A stretch of DNA of 64,000 nt. Origin: Chloroflexota bacterium (lineage in GTDB: Bacteria; Chloroflexota; Dormibacteria; Dormibacterales; Dormibacteraceae). This document shows, piece after piece, positions 7,726 through 16,869 of this stretch; the first letter of the stretch is position 1, and every line of letters starts with the position of its first letter. The position numbers were made by a program, and so were the translations under genes. The notes under the pieces were generated by a model. It was not told the origin of the DNA. It was given only the letters and a program-made list of their open reading frames with translations, and searched no databases. The DNA is taken from the NCBI GenBank assembly GCA_003446775.1, contig DMCH01000158.1, positions 23,126 through 87,125 on the forward strand. The letters are read 5' to 3'.

Positions 7726-10383
7726 GTGAAGGGACTGCGACTCGCGGGCACCGCTGCCGTGAGCTTGCTTTTCAGCGGGATTGTGGTCGTGCAGGCAGCC
7801 CCTGCCACACATGCCGTCATCCCTTTCACGGCCCAACCCAAAGCGGCGGCTGTCGTCCCTAACGGCAGCTGGCCCGTGTACCACCATGACAACGCGCACA
7901 CGGGCTACGACGGCACCCAACCAACCTCGTCAACAGCGACCACCGGGTGGGTCAGCGGGACGATGGATGCTCCGGTCTACGGCTCACCGCTGGTCTACGG
8001 CGGAATCGTCTACTCGGCCACCCTCAACAACACCGTTTACGCGTTCAACCAGGCCGACGGGTCGACCCTGTGGAGCAGGAACCTCGGAGCGCCCACGACC
8101 ACCGGCTGGAACTGCGGCAACGTCTCCTTTCAGGGAATCCTGGGCACGCCGGTCATCGACACGGCCGCAGGCCGGATCTACGTCGCCGCCCTGGGATCGG
8201 ATCACGTCTACCGCGTGTTCGGCCTAGGCCTTGCCTCCGGAGCAACCCAACTCACTACCGCTATCCCAACCACCATCGGTGACGGGACCTTCGACTGGAC
8301 GATTCAGCAGCAGCGCGGCGCCCTTGGACTCGCCAACGGCTTCGTCTACGTTCCCTTCGGAGGGCGGTGGGGCGACTGCGGCAGCTACCACGGTTGGGTG
8401 GTCGGGGTGCCCACGAATGGCGGCACGACGCCCGCGGTCTATGAGACGCCCTCAACGGGATCAGGCATCTGGGCGGCTGGAGGGGTGGTCACCGACGACG
8501 CCACCGGCAACGTCTTCTTCGCCACCGGGAATGCGATGCCCCGCTCCTCTTGCCCCACCGCGGTCAACAGCGACTCCGTGATCCGGACCGGCCCGGCACT
8601 CGGCACGGCGACATCCTTCTTCCAGCCGCAGGACTGGCTGGCCAACTGGTGCGACACCGACACGGACCTGGGCTCGGCCAGCCCCACGCTCATCAGCCCC
8701 AGCCTCGCCTTCATGTCCGGCAAGTACGGCCAGGGCTTCCTGCTCGACCCTACAAACCTTGGTGGCACGAATGGGCAGATCTTCCCTGCCCGCTCACCTT
8801 ATGCCGGCGCCGACGTATGCGTGGGCAACCACAACGACGCAACCTTCGGGTCCTTCGCCTATGCCGCTCCCTACATCTACCTTTCCTGCCAGAGCCAGGG
8901 CATCGTGGGCCTCAAGGTCGACACCACGGCAAAAACCTTCAGCCTCTGCGACGCCACCTGCGCAGCTCCTTCATGGAATTCGGGCGCCGGCAAGGTTTAC
9001 GGCCCGCCGATCGTCGCGGGCGGCATCGTGTGGGCGGTCGATACCAACGGCTCCGGGCTCACCGGGTTCGATGCGGCCACGGGCACCTCCGTCTTCCAGA
9101 GCGGCACTTTCCCGGCCCACAATTTTTCGACCCCGAGCGAGGCGGGCGGGCAGGTCTTCGTCGGGTCGGACACAGTCATACGTTCGTTCAACCTGGTGGT
9201 CAACGTTTGCCCGTCCGTGACTGCGTCCGCGGCGCCGGCCTCACCGCAGACGTCGGGCACGCCGGTAACCGTCACCGCCGTCGCCTCTGGCTGCCCCAAC
9301 CCGCGATACGAGTTCTGGATCCTGCCCCCGGCAGGTAGCTGGACTATCGCGCAGCCGTACTCCAGCACCGCCACTTACAACTGGAACACCACCGGACTGG
9401 CCGCGGGCACTTACAGCTACTCCGTCTGGGTCCGCGACGCCAGCAGCGCGGCAAGCTACGACTCTTTCTTCCCTGGCACGGCGTACACGCTCACGACGAC
9501 GGCCTGCAACTCTGTGACCGCCTCGGCGGCGCCGGCCTCCCCGCAAACCGTCGGCACGCCCGTCACCATCACCGCCAGCGCCTCGGGCTGCACCGCGCGC
9601 TACGAGTTCTGGATCCTGCCCCCCGGAGGCAGCTGGGCGATCGCGCAGCCCTACTCCGGCACCGCGACATTCAACTGGACCACCACCGGACTCCCGGCCG
9701 GCACCTATAACTACTCGGTCTGGGCACGTGACAACGCCAGCGCGGCCGCGTATGACACGTACTTCCCAGGTACCGCGTATGTCCTTACGTCCGCGGCCTG
9801 TTCGTCGGTGACCGCCTCGGCCGCGCCGGCCTCCCCGCAATCGGCAGGCACCCCCGTCACCATCACCGCCACCGCCTCGGGCTGCCCCAACGCGCGCTAC
9901 GAGTTCTGGATCCTTCCTCCGGGAGGCAGTTGGACGATCATGCAGGCCTATTCCGCCAGCGCGACGTTCAACTGGAATACCACCCCGACCGCCGGCGTCT
10001 ACCGATACTCGGTCTGGGTCCGCGATAACAGCAGCGCTGCCGCCTACGACACGTACTTCCCCGGCACCACGTACACGCTGACGACCACGCCCTGCACGTC
10101 GGTGACGGCCTCCGCGGCGCCGGCCTCTCCGCAGGCGCATGGCACGACGGTCACGATCACAGCCAGCGCCTCGGGCTGCACCAATCCGCGCTACGAATTC
10201 TGGATCCTGGCTCCAGGAGGCAGCTGGGCAATTGCTCAGGCCTACTCCAGCACCGCGACGTTCAGCTGGAACACGACTGGGCTGGCCGCGGGCGTCTATC
10301 GCTACTCGGTGTGGGCCCGTGACGCCAGCAGCGGCGCCGGCTACGACACTTACTTCCCCGGTACCGCGTACACGCTGACCTGA
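7726..10383 (+). CDS. secreted PQQ-type beta-propeller protein with four C-terminal Ig-like repeats
   Basis: Predicted 885 aa with a signal peptide (MKGLRLAG to THA, about 28 residues). Residues 35-490 carry PQQ-like propeller strands, for example SPLVYGGIVYSATLNN, VYAFNQADGSTLW and GLTGFDAATGTSVF. Such domains are often non-enzymatic binding propellers, and no quinoprotein catalytic signature was recognised. Many cysteines are scattered in the propeller. Residues 495-885 are four repeats; the third has the short NTTPTAG turn and the last has QAHGTT. An in-frame ATG at 7684 lies inside the previous gene, so GTG 7726 is preferred, 10 nt after the upstream stop. Confidence 0.85.
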   Translation: MKGLRLAGTAAVSLLFSGIVVVQAAPATHAVIPFTAQPKAAAVVPNGSWPVYHHDNAHTGYDGTQPTSSTATTGWVSGTMDAPVYGSPLVYGGIVYSATLNNTVYAFNQADGSTLWSRNLGAPTTTGWNCGNVSFQGILGTPVIDTAAGRIYVAALGSDHVYRVFGLGLASGATQLTTAIPTTIGDGTFDWTIQQQRGALGLANGFVYVPFGGRWGDCGSYHGWVVGVPTNGGTTPAVYETPSTGSGIWAAGGVVTDDATGNVFFATGNAMPRSSCPTAVNSDSVIRTGPALGTATSFFQPQDWLANWCDTDTDLGSASPTLISPSLAFMSGKYGQGFLLDPTNLGGTNGQIFPARSPYAGADVCVGNHNDATFGSFAYAAPYIYLSCQSQGIVGLKVDTTAKTFSLCDATCAAPSWNSGAGKVYGPPIVAGGIVWAVDTNGSGLTGFDAATGTSVFQSGTFPAHNFSTPSEAGGQVFVGSDTVIRSFNLVVNVCPSVTASAAPASPQTSGTPVTVTAVASGCPNPRYEFWILPPAGSWTIAQPYSSTATYNWNTTGLAAGTYSYSVWVRDASSAASYDSFFPGTAYTLTTTACNSVTASAAPASPQTVGTPVTITASASGCTARYEFWILPPGGSWAIAQPYSGTATFNWTTTGLPAGTYNYSVWARDNASAAAYDTYFPGTAYVLTSAACSSVTASAAPASPQSAGTPVTITATASGCPNARYEFWILPPGGSWTIMQAYSASATFNWNTTPTAGVYRYSVWVRDNSSAAAYDTYFPGTTYTLTTTPCTSVTASAAPASPQAHGTTVTITASASGCTNPRYEFWILAPGGSWAIAQAYSSTATFSWNTTGLAAGVYRYSVWARDASSGAGYDTYFPGTAYTLT
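9208..10380 (+). repeat. four-unit Ig-like array of the PQQ-propeller protein
   Basis: The units begin with Cys at about 9208, 9508, 9799 and 10093. Unit 2 lacks the CPNP turn and reads GCTARYEFW, a 2-residue deletion. The final unit is the HGTT class and ends YTLT at the stop. Confidence 0.9.
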
Positions 10384-10388
10384 GCTTG

Positions 10389-10529
10389 CCTCACCACTTG
10401 TGGGGAGGTCGGACCCTGGGCTCCCCACCATGTGGGGAGCTCCCCCGCGAAGCGGGGGTGAGGGGAGATACGGGACCATGTCGGCAGGCCGCGAAGCGGG
10501 CGCGTCCGGGTAGGGAGTCGCACTAACCC
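10389..10529. repeat. dispersed palindromic element, type 1, copy 2 (inverted)
   Basis: Read on the minus strand it starts with GGTTAGTGCGACTCCC (10528-10513) and ends with the CCTCCCCACAAGTGG hairpin (10408-10389), the same ends as copy 1. Between them it has extra hairpins: CTCCCCACCATGTGGGGAG at 10421-10439 and CCCCCGCGAAGCGGGGG just after. It fills most of the 174-bp gap between two repeat-protein genes. Confidence 0.75.
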
Positions 10530-10557
10530 GTGCGGAAACTTAGAACGGCAAGCGCCC

Positions 10558-13500
10558 GTGCCTGAACCAGGTTCCTCCAGCGTGCGCGTCGCAGTGTTGG
10601 CAGCCATCTCAGCGCTGGCGCTGCTGACGCCGCTGCCGGCTCCAGCCGCGCCCCAGGTCGCTCCCCTGGCCGCCCACGCCGCGCTGCCCTCGGACCGGCT
10701 GCATTTCGGACTCGCCAACGGCCCGGGCACCGAGTTCAACTGGATGGTCGCGACTGGGATCCCCTGGCACTATCGCTACCAGTACCTTGCCGGCGGCATC
10801 AACACGGGCGGCGTCGCGGGCGACCCTTGCGGCGCCAACGCGGGCTGGCAGACCTGGAATTCGCCCGCCGGTCAGTTCGTGACCGACTACATCACCGCCA
10901 GCGTCGCGCAGAAGGCCATCCCGGTGTTCACCTACTACGAGATCGTGCAGTCGAACCCGTCGCCGGGCAGCGAAAGCGCCGAGCTCACGAAGATCTCGAC
11001 TGTCTGCACGATGCAGGCCTACTGGGCCGACTTCACGGCCCTGATGCAGAAGGTGGGCGCGTCGGGAGCGCAGGTCGTGGTGCACGTCGAGCCCGACTTC
11101 TGGGGATTCATGGAACACCAGAATCCGGATCCCACACTTCTTCCAGCGGTCGTTGCGAGCTCAGGCAACGCCGACTTGGCCGGGTTGCCGAACACAGTGG
11201 CGGGGATGGGTCTCGCGTTCTTGAGGCTGCGCGACAAATACGCCCCGAACGCCCTGCTCGCCATCCACGCGAGCAGCTGGGCTAGCGGCGTCGACATCGC
11301 GACCGACCAGCGCACCACAATCGACCCGGCCGCCGAAGCCGACGCGGTGATCGCGTTCCTCAACAAGGCGGGACTGGTCGGCAATCCCGCCGGCATTACG
11401 CCATGGGACGTGATCTTCAACGACGTGGCCGACCACGACGCGGCTTGGTACGGGGCGCTGTCCAACGTCCATTGGTGGGATCGCAACAACGCAGTCTTCC
11501 CGAACTTCACGCGCTGGCTCGCGTTCATGAGCCGTATGCACACCGACACGGCATTGCCGCTGATCGAATGGCAGGTGCCTGTGGGCAACCAGTACTTCGA
11601 CACCATGAACAACACCGACGGCCACTACCAGGACAACCGCGCCGAGTACTTCCTCGCGCACCCGGGCCAGCTCACCGCGGCCGGCATCGTCGCGGTGCTC
11701 TTCGGCAAAGCCAACGCGGGCCAGACCAACTACTGGGACGAGAAAGGCGACGGCATCACCAACCCGGCGCCGGTGAATTCGTGGCAGTGCAACCTCTGCA
11801 ACAACCACACGTCGACGGTCGCTGACGACGACGGTGGGTTCTTGCATATGGCGGTCGGCGCTTACTACCGAACATTCCCCGGCACGAGCTGCAACCTGTT
11901 TCCGAGCGACAGCGTCTTCAACACCGACATCTCCTCGCTCCCGGTGAACACGCAGAGCCAAACGTGGATGGGCAACATGGCGCAGAACGCAAACCTGCAC
12001 GCGGACATGGGCACGTTTGCGCAGTGGTATGGAATGCCGGTTAACGTTGCCCCGCCTCCCACCACGGGCGTGACGCCCACCTTCCTCTATAACTCGGACA
12101 GCGACCACCCGGCCGAGGGCTACCCAATCGATCAGAGCACGTTGATAGAAGGCGGGCCGAGCGCGCCCTCGACCAGCGACCGGCACGCGCTCGTCATCAA
12201 CAAGAACCTCTGCAAGCTCTACGAGATCTTCAACCTGCAGAACTTCACCAACGGCCAGACGCCGTCCGCCGGTTCAGGCGCGACATGGGACCTGAGCTCG
12301 AATGCGATGCGGCCGAATGGCTTCACTTCCGCGGACGCCGCCGGCCTGCCCATTACGCCACTGCTGCTCCGGCCCGACGAGATCCAGGCCGGCACCATCG
12401 CGCACGCGATCCGTTTCACCGCGCACTGCACGAGCACTTATATCTGGCCCGCCTCGCACCAGGCCGGCTCGTGCAGCTCGGCCTTCCCGCCGATGGGCGC
12501 GCGGTTCCGGCTGCGGTCGAACTACAACATCTCGAGCTTCTCGCCCACCACGCAGGCTGTGTTGCGCGCGTTCCAGCACTACGGCCTGGTCCTCGCCGAC
12601 AACGGATCGGACTGGTTTTTCTCCGGGACCACCGATGACTGGTGGGGTACCGCGGCGGGCAGCCAGGTGATCAGCGAGCTGAAGACGATCCCGGCGGCGC
12701 AGTTCGACGCCATCGACGAATCAGGTCTTCAAGCGGCGGCCGGCTCGTACCAGGCGGGCCCCTACACGGCACCACGCTGCGCGACGGCGGCGATGAGCGC
12801 GGCTCCTTCATCGCCACAGTCCGCGGGCGCCACGGTGGTGGTAACCGCCTCGACCTCAGGCTGCCCCAACCCCCTGTACGAGTTCTGGCTCCTCGCCCCC
12901 GGGTCGAGCACCTGGACTGTGGCGCAGGCGTACTCCACTGCCGGCACCTTCAACTGGAACACCAGCGGCTCGGCCGCAGGCACCTATTACATCTCTGTGT
13001 GGATTCGCGACGCTGGCAGCGCCAACAGTTACGACGCCTACTTCCCGGGTGCCCCGTACACGCTGACCTCGACCGGCTGCGCGTCAGTGACCGCCTCCGC
13101 GGCGCCCGCCTCCCCGCAAACAGCCGGCACGCCCGTCACCATCACGGCCACTGCCTCAGGCTGCAAGGCGCGCTACGAGTTCTGGATCCTGCCCCCTGGA
13201 GGCAGCTGGACGATCGTTCAGGCCTACTCCAGCACGGCTACTTTCGGCTGGACTACCACCGGACTCGCGGCCGGCACCTATCGCTATTCGGTCTGGGTCC
13301 GCGACGCCGCCAGCGCAGCGAGCTATGACGCCTACTTCCCCGGCACCGCCTACGCGCTCACCTCTACGTCCACACCTTGCACAGCAGTGACCGCCTCCGC
13401 GGCGCCGGCCTCCCCGCAATCAGCGGGCGCCGTCGTCACCATCACCGCCAGCGCCTCGGGCTGCGCCAACGCGCGTTACGAGTTCTGGATCCTGGCCCCC

Positions 13501-13962
13501 GGGGGTAGCTGGACCATGGCTCAGGCCTACTCCAGCAGCGCCACTTTCGCCTGGAATACGACCCCGCCCGCCGGCACCTACCGCTACTCGGTCTGGGTCC
13601 GCGACGCCGGCAGTTCGGCTAGCTATGACGCTTTCTCCCCCGGCACCACCTACACGCTGACGACCACGCCCTGCACTTCGGTGACCGCCTCCGCGGCGCC
13701 GGCCTCCCCGCAGGCCCATGGCACCACGATCTCCATCACCGCCATCGCCTCTGGCTGCCCCAACCCTCAGTACGAGTTCTGGATCCTGGCCCCTGGGGGC
13801 ACGTGGACGATTGCTCAGGGCTACTCCAGCAGCGCCACATTCAGCTGGAACACGACCGGACTGCCCGCCGGCACCTACCGCTACTCGGTCTGGGTCCGCG
13901 ACGCCAGCAGCTCGGCCGCGTACGACGCTTTCTTCCCCAGTGTCACGTACACGCTGACCTAG
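10558..13962 (+). CDS. secreted putative glycosidase with an uncharacterised second domain and four C-terminal repeats
   Basis: Predicted 1134 aa with a signal peptide whose hydrophobic core is VLAAISALALLTPLP. Residues 40-430 look like a TIM-barrel hydrolase: HVEPDFWGFME and, later, PLIEWQVPVGN could supply the two acidic residues of a retaining glycosidase (inference; no family assigned). Residues 440-735 form a second region with RLRSNYNISSFSP and LVLADNGSDWFFSG, a domain I recall from uncharacterised proteins of soil bacteria. Four repeats follow from residue 740: the first has the GSSTW insertion, the third the NTTPPAG turn, and the last is the HGTT class. The start is GTG 10558; GTG 10582 is also possible. 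Confidence 0.75.
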   Translation: MPEPGSSSVRVAVLAAISALALLTPLPAPAAPQVAPLAAHAALPSDRLHFGLANGPGTEFNWMVATGIPWHYRYQYLAGGINTGGVAGDPCGANAGWQTWNSPAGQFVTDYITASVAQKAIPVFTYYEIVQSNPSPGSESAELTKISTVCTMQAYWADFTALMQKVGASGAQVVVHVEPDFWGFMEHQNPDPTLLPAVVASSGNADLAGLPNTVAGMGLAFLRLRDKYAPNALLAIHASSWASGVDIATDQRTTIDPAAEADAVIAFLNKAGLVGNPAGITPWDVIFNDVADHDAAWYGALSNVHWWDRNNAVFPNFTRWLAFMSRMHTDTALPLIEWQVPVGNQYFDTMNNTDGHYQDNRAEYFLAHPGQLTAAGIVAVLFGKANAGQTNYWDEKGDGITNPAPVNSWQCNLCNNHTSTVADDDGGFLHMAVGAYYRTFPGTSCNLFPSDSVFNTDISSLPVNTQSQTWMGNMAQNANLHADMGTFAQWYGMPVNVAPPPTTGVTPTFLYNSDSDHPAEGYPIDQSTLIEGGPSAPSTSDRHALVINKNLCKLYEIFNLQNFTNGQTPSAGSGATWDLSSNAMRPNGFTSADAAGLPITPLLLRPDEIQAGTIAHAIRFTAHCTSTYIWPASHQAGSCSSAFPPMGARFRLRSNYNISSFSPTTQAVLRAFQHYGLVLADNGSDWFFSGTTDDWWGTAAGSQVISELKTIPAAQFDAIDESGLQAAAGSYQAGPYTAPRCATAAMSAAPSSPQSAGATVVVTASTSGCPNPLYEFWLLAPGSSTWTVAQAYSTAGTFNWNTSGSAAGTYYISVWIRDAGSANSYDAYFPGAPYTLTSTGCASVTASAAPASPQTAGTPVTITATASGCKARYEFWILPPGGSWTIVQAYSSTATFGWTTTGLAAGTYRYSVWVRDAASAASYDAYFPGTAYALTSTSTPCTAVTASAAPASPQSAGAVVTITASASGCANARYEFWILAPGGSWTMAQAYSSSATFAWNTTPPAGTYRYSVWVRDAGSSASYDAFSPGTTYTLTTTPCTSVTASAAPASPQAHGTTISITAIASGCPNPQYEFWILAPGGTWTIAQGYSSSATFSWNTTGLPAGTYRYSVWVRDASSSAAYDAFFPSVTYTLT
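12778..13959 (+). repeat. four-unit Ig-like array of the putative glycosidase
   Basis: The units start at about 12778, 13078, 13378 and 13672. Unit 2 reads GCKARYEFW and lacks the two-residue NP turn, the same deletion seen in unit 2 of the neighbouring propeller protein. Confidence 0.9.
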
Positions 13963-13994
13963 GTTCGGAAGCGATGGCTTGACCTCGGTAAGGA

Positions 13995-14026
13995 GCCGCC
14001 GGCATTTGCCGGCGGCGCTTTCATTT
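13995..14026 (+). terminator. rho-independent terminator
   Basis: GCCGCCGGC (13995-14003), a four-base ATTT loop and GCCGGCGGC (14008-14016) form a perfect 9-bp stem, followed by a T-rich tail. It lies 33 nt after the stop of the putative glycosidase gene and separates it from the CAP-domain gene, which therefore needs its own promoter. Confidence 0.8.
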
Positions 14027-14115
14027 TGCCGGTGCGCGCGGAGCCCGCGGAGCTAGACGAACCAGGTCCTCCGGACGTTCGGAAGGCAAGATCGCCGGGC
14101 CCCTGGCCGTTGGGC

Positions 14116-14121
14116 TAGGGT
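14116..14121 (+). promoter_or_regulatory. -10 box (TAGGGT) for the CAP-domain gene
   Basis: TAGGGT is followed by 7 nt and then ATG 14129, the spacing expected for a leaderless transcript. An in-frame GTG at 14120 would lie inside this box and is therefore not preferred. No clear -35 box was found. Confidence 0.45.
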
Positions 14122-14128
14122 GTCGCCC

Positions 14129-16789
14129 ATGTCCAAGCATGTCTTCGGTGCGCTCGCCAGGACCACGTTGAGGTCGCCGGCCGGACGCCGGCTCGCGGTC
14201 TCGCTGCTCAGCACCGTCGCGATCGGGTTCCTGGCGAGCCTGCCGGCCGCGGCTCCCTCTCCGGTCCAGCCCGGCACTACCCCTGCAGCCAGCGCCAGTT
14301 GGCTAACCCGCCTGAACCAGTGGCGGACCAGCACGGGTCTGGCCACCCTGACGGAGAACACGCTGTGGAGCCAGGGCGACGCCGCCCACGCTTTCTACAT
14401 GGTCAAGACCGGCCTGGTCACGCACTACGAGGACCCTGCCAACCCCTACTACACGGTCGCCGGCGACACCGCGGCCCAGAACTCCAACATCCAGGTCAGC
14501 TCCAGCACCGGCACCACCGACGATCAGGCCATCGACTGGTGGATGGCGGCGCCATTCCACGCGATGAACATGATGGACCCGCGCCTGACACAGACTGGTT
14601 TCGGCTCGTACCGCGATGGCACTGCCTCGCCCTGGCAGGAGGGCGGTGCTCTGGACACCATCCGGGGCAATTCGTTCAGCGGCGGTTCGTACCCCGTCTA
14701 TTTCCCCGGCAACGGCACCACCGAGCCGCTGACTAGGTATGGGGGCGGTGAATTCCCGGATCCTCTGCAAGCGTGTCCTGGATACAGCGCGCCAACCGGT
14801 TTGCCTGTCTTCATCCAGATCGGCGGCAACGTAAACACGACCGCCGGCGCCACTCACTCCTTTACAGGAAATGGAACCGCGCTCAGCCACTGCGTCATCG
14901 ACTCGAGCAACTCCGCCGTCAGCAGCTACCTGTACACGAGGGGCGGCGTGATCCTTGTCCCCCAGCAGCCACTGCAGAGCGGCGTCAAGTACGTCGTCGC
15001 GCTCACGGTCAACGGAGTTGCCTACACGTGGTCGTTCACGGTGGGGCCGTTTTTCGCCTCGGTCAGCGCTGTTACTCCGAATGCAGGCGCTTTGGCCGGA
15101 GGAACCACAGTCACGATCACTGGTGCGGGTTTCAACAATTCCATGGCCAGCGTCAAATTCGGAACCACATCGGCGACCAGTTTCAGCGTCGTGAACGACA
15201 CGACCGTCACGGCGGTGAGCCCGGCCCACACCGCCGGCACGGTGGACGTCACGGTGACGACGGCCAGCGGCACCAGTGCCACCTCGGCGCTTGACCATTT
15301 CACGTTCGGAGCGTGCACTGCGGTGACTGTCTCCGCGGCGCCGCCCTCGCCGTCCACACCGGGCACGGCGGTCAAATTCACTGGCAGTGCTTTTGGCTGC
15401 TCCAACCCGCTCTATGAGTTCTGGATCCTGGCTCCCGGGGGCAGCTGGACGATCATGCAGGCCTACTCGACCAGCGCCACGTTCAACTGGAACACGACCG
15501 GACTCGCGGGAGGCAGCTACCTCTACTCGGTCTGGGTTCGCGACGCCGCCAGCTCAGCCGGCTATGACGCTTTCTTCCCCGGCACCGCGTACGCGCTGAC
15601 GTCGTCGACCTGTGCGTCGGTGAGCGCCTCCGCGGCGCCGCCCTCCCCATCCATTTCCGGCACTGCTGTCACGATCACCGGCGCCGCCTTGGGCTGTGCC
15701 AACGCGCGCTACGAGTTCTGGATCCTGCCCCCTGGAGGCAGCTGGTCGATTGGGCAGGCCTACTCAAGCAGCGCCACCTTCAGCTGGAACACCACCGGCC
15801 TGGTCGCCGGCACCTACAGCTACTCGGTCTGGATCCGCGACGCCAGCAGCACGGCGAGCTATGACGCGTACTTCCCCGGTACCGGATACACGCTGACGTC
15901 CACGAACTGCACGTCGGTGAGCGCTTCCGCGGCGCCGCCCTCCCCGTCCATGTTGGGCACGGCTGTCACATTCACCGGCGCTGCCTCGGGCTGTCCCAAC
16001 CCGCGCTACGAGTTCTGGATCCTGCCCCCTGGAGGCAGTTGGACGATTGCTCAGGCCTACTCCAGCAGCGCCACATTCAGCTGGAATACGACCGGACTCA
16101 CAGCCGGCGCCTACAGCTACTCGGTCTGGGTCCGCGACGCCGCCAGCTCGGCCGGCTATGACGCTTTCTTCCCAGGTACCGCGTACACGCTGACATCGCC
16201 CTGTGCGTCCGTGACCGCCTCCACAATGCCGGTGTCCCCGCAATCGGCGGGCACGGCTATCACCGTCACCGCCAGCGCCTCGGGCTGCACCAACCCGCGC
16301 TACGAGTTCTGGATCCTGGCCCCCGCGGGCAGTTGGAAGATTGCTCAGGCCTACTCCAGCAGCGCCACGTTCACCTGGAACACGACTCCGCCCTCCGGCA
16401 CCTACAGCTACTCGGTCTGGGTCCGCGACGCCAGCAGCGCGGCAGCCTACGACGCTTTCTTACCCGGCACCACGTACACGCTCACGACCACGCCCTGCAC
16501 GTCGGTGACCGCCACCGCGGCACCGGCCTCCCCGCAGGCCCATGGCACCACGATCTCTATCACGGCCAGCGCCTCGGGCTGCTCCAATCCGCGCTACGAG
16601 TTCTGGATCCTCGCCCCCGGCTCGAGCACCTGGACGATCGTGCAGTCCTACTCCAGCAGCGCCACATTCAGCTGGAACACGAGCGGACTGCCCGCCGGCA
16701 CCTACCGCTACTCGGTCTGGGTGCACGACGCCAGCAGCGCGGCCGGCTACGACGCTTACTTCCCCGGCACCACGTACACCCTGACGTGA
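14129..16789 (+). CDS. secreted CAP-domain protein with IPT/TIG domain and five C-terminal repeats
   Basis: Predicted 886 aa. A long signal peptide (RRLAVSLLSTVAIGF core) precedes a CAP/SCP-like domain at about 50-300. This is recognised by WLTRLNQWRTSTGLATL, the first His in VTHYEDPANPYY and the second in PFHAMNMMDPRLTQTGFG. Bacterial CAP proteins are extracellular and mostly of unknown activity. Residues 305-392 form an IPT/TIG immunoglobulin-like domain (TPNAGALAGGTTVTITGAGF). Five repeats follow; the first three have the SPS rather than SPQ spacing motif, the fourth has the short NTTPPSG turn, and the last is the HGTT class. Confidence 0.87.
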   Translation: MSKHVFGALARTTLRSPAGRRLAVSLLSTVAIGFLASLPAAAPSPVQPGTTPAASASWLTRLNQWRTSTGLATLTENTLWSQGDAAHAFYMVKTGLVTHYEDPANPYYTVAGDTAAQNSNIQVSSSTGTTDDQAIDWWMAAPFHAMNMMDPRLTQTGFGSYRDGTASPWQEGGALDTIRGNSFSGGSYPVYFPGNGTTEPLTRYGGGEFPDPLQACPGYSAPTGLPVFIQIGGNVNTTAGATHSFTGNGTALSHCVIDSSNSAVSSYLYTRGGVILVPQQPLQSGVKYVVALTVNGVAYTWSFTVGPFFASVSAVTPNAGALAGGTTVTITGAGFNNSMASVKFGTTSATSFSVVNDTTVTAVSPAHTAGTVDVTVTTASGTSATSALDHFTFGACTAVTVSAAPPSPSTPGTAVKFTGSAFGCSNPLYEFWILAPGGSWTIMQAYSTSATFNWNTTGLAGGSYLYSVWVRDAASSAGYDAFFPGTAYALTSSTCASVSASAAPPSPSISGTAVTITGAALGCANARYEFWILPPGGSWSIGQAYSSSATFSWNTTGLVAGTYSYSVWIRDASSTASYDAYFPGTGYTLTSTNCTSVSASAAPPSPSMLGTAVTFTGAASGCPNPRYEFWILPPGGSWTIAQAYSSSATFSWNTTGLTAGAYSYSVWVRDAASSAGYDAFFPGTAYTLTSPCASVTASTMPVSPQSAGTAITVTASASGCTNPRYEFWILAPAGSWKIAQAYSSSATFTWNTTPPSGTYSYSVWVRDASSAAAYDAFLPGTTYTLTTTPCTSVTATAAPASPQAHGTTISITASASGCSNPRYEFWILAPGSSTWTIVQSYSSSATFSWNTSGLPAGTYRYSVWVHDASSAAGYDAYFPGTTYTLT
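15313..16786 (+). repeat. five-unit Ig-like array of the CAP protein
   Basis: Units start near 15313, 15610, 15907, 16201 and 16495. Units 1-3 form an SPS subclass with TGSAFGC, TGAALGC and TGAASGC, suggesting local duplication inside this array, while units 4-5 match the distal units of the other proteins. Confidence 0.9.
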
Positions 16790-16809
16790 GTGGCCAAAGG
16801 CAACTCACG

Positions 16810-16855
16810 CCCCTCTCCTACCCTCTCCCCGGGGGAGAGGGAGACTGATCTGAAG
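16810..16855. repeat. dispersed palindromic element, type 2, copy 1
   Basis: CCCTCTCCCCGGGGGAGAGGG at 16821-16841 is an almost uninterrupted hairpin, followed by ACTGATCTGAAG at 16844-16855. The same 12-mer follows the related hairpin at 28023-28067. The element ends one base before the TAGACT box of the next gene. Confidence 0.7.
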
Positions 16856-16861
16856 TAGACT
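16856..16861 (+). promoter_or_regulatory. -10 box (TAGACT) for the gene at 16870
   Basis: TAGACT is followed by 8 nt and GTG 16870, again compatible with a leaderless or nearly leaderless message. It is the same hexamer as the proposed ilvD box. Confidence 0.45.
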
Positions 16862-16869
16862 CCCGCGCG

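Noticed and set aside
9241..10479. 412-codon open frame on the minus strand over the PQQ-protein array
   Set aside because: It is an antisense shadow of the high-GC repeats (Gly/Arg/Ala-rich) and runs into the intergenic palindromic element. The same kind of shadow occurs over every array.
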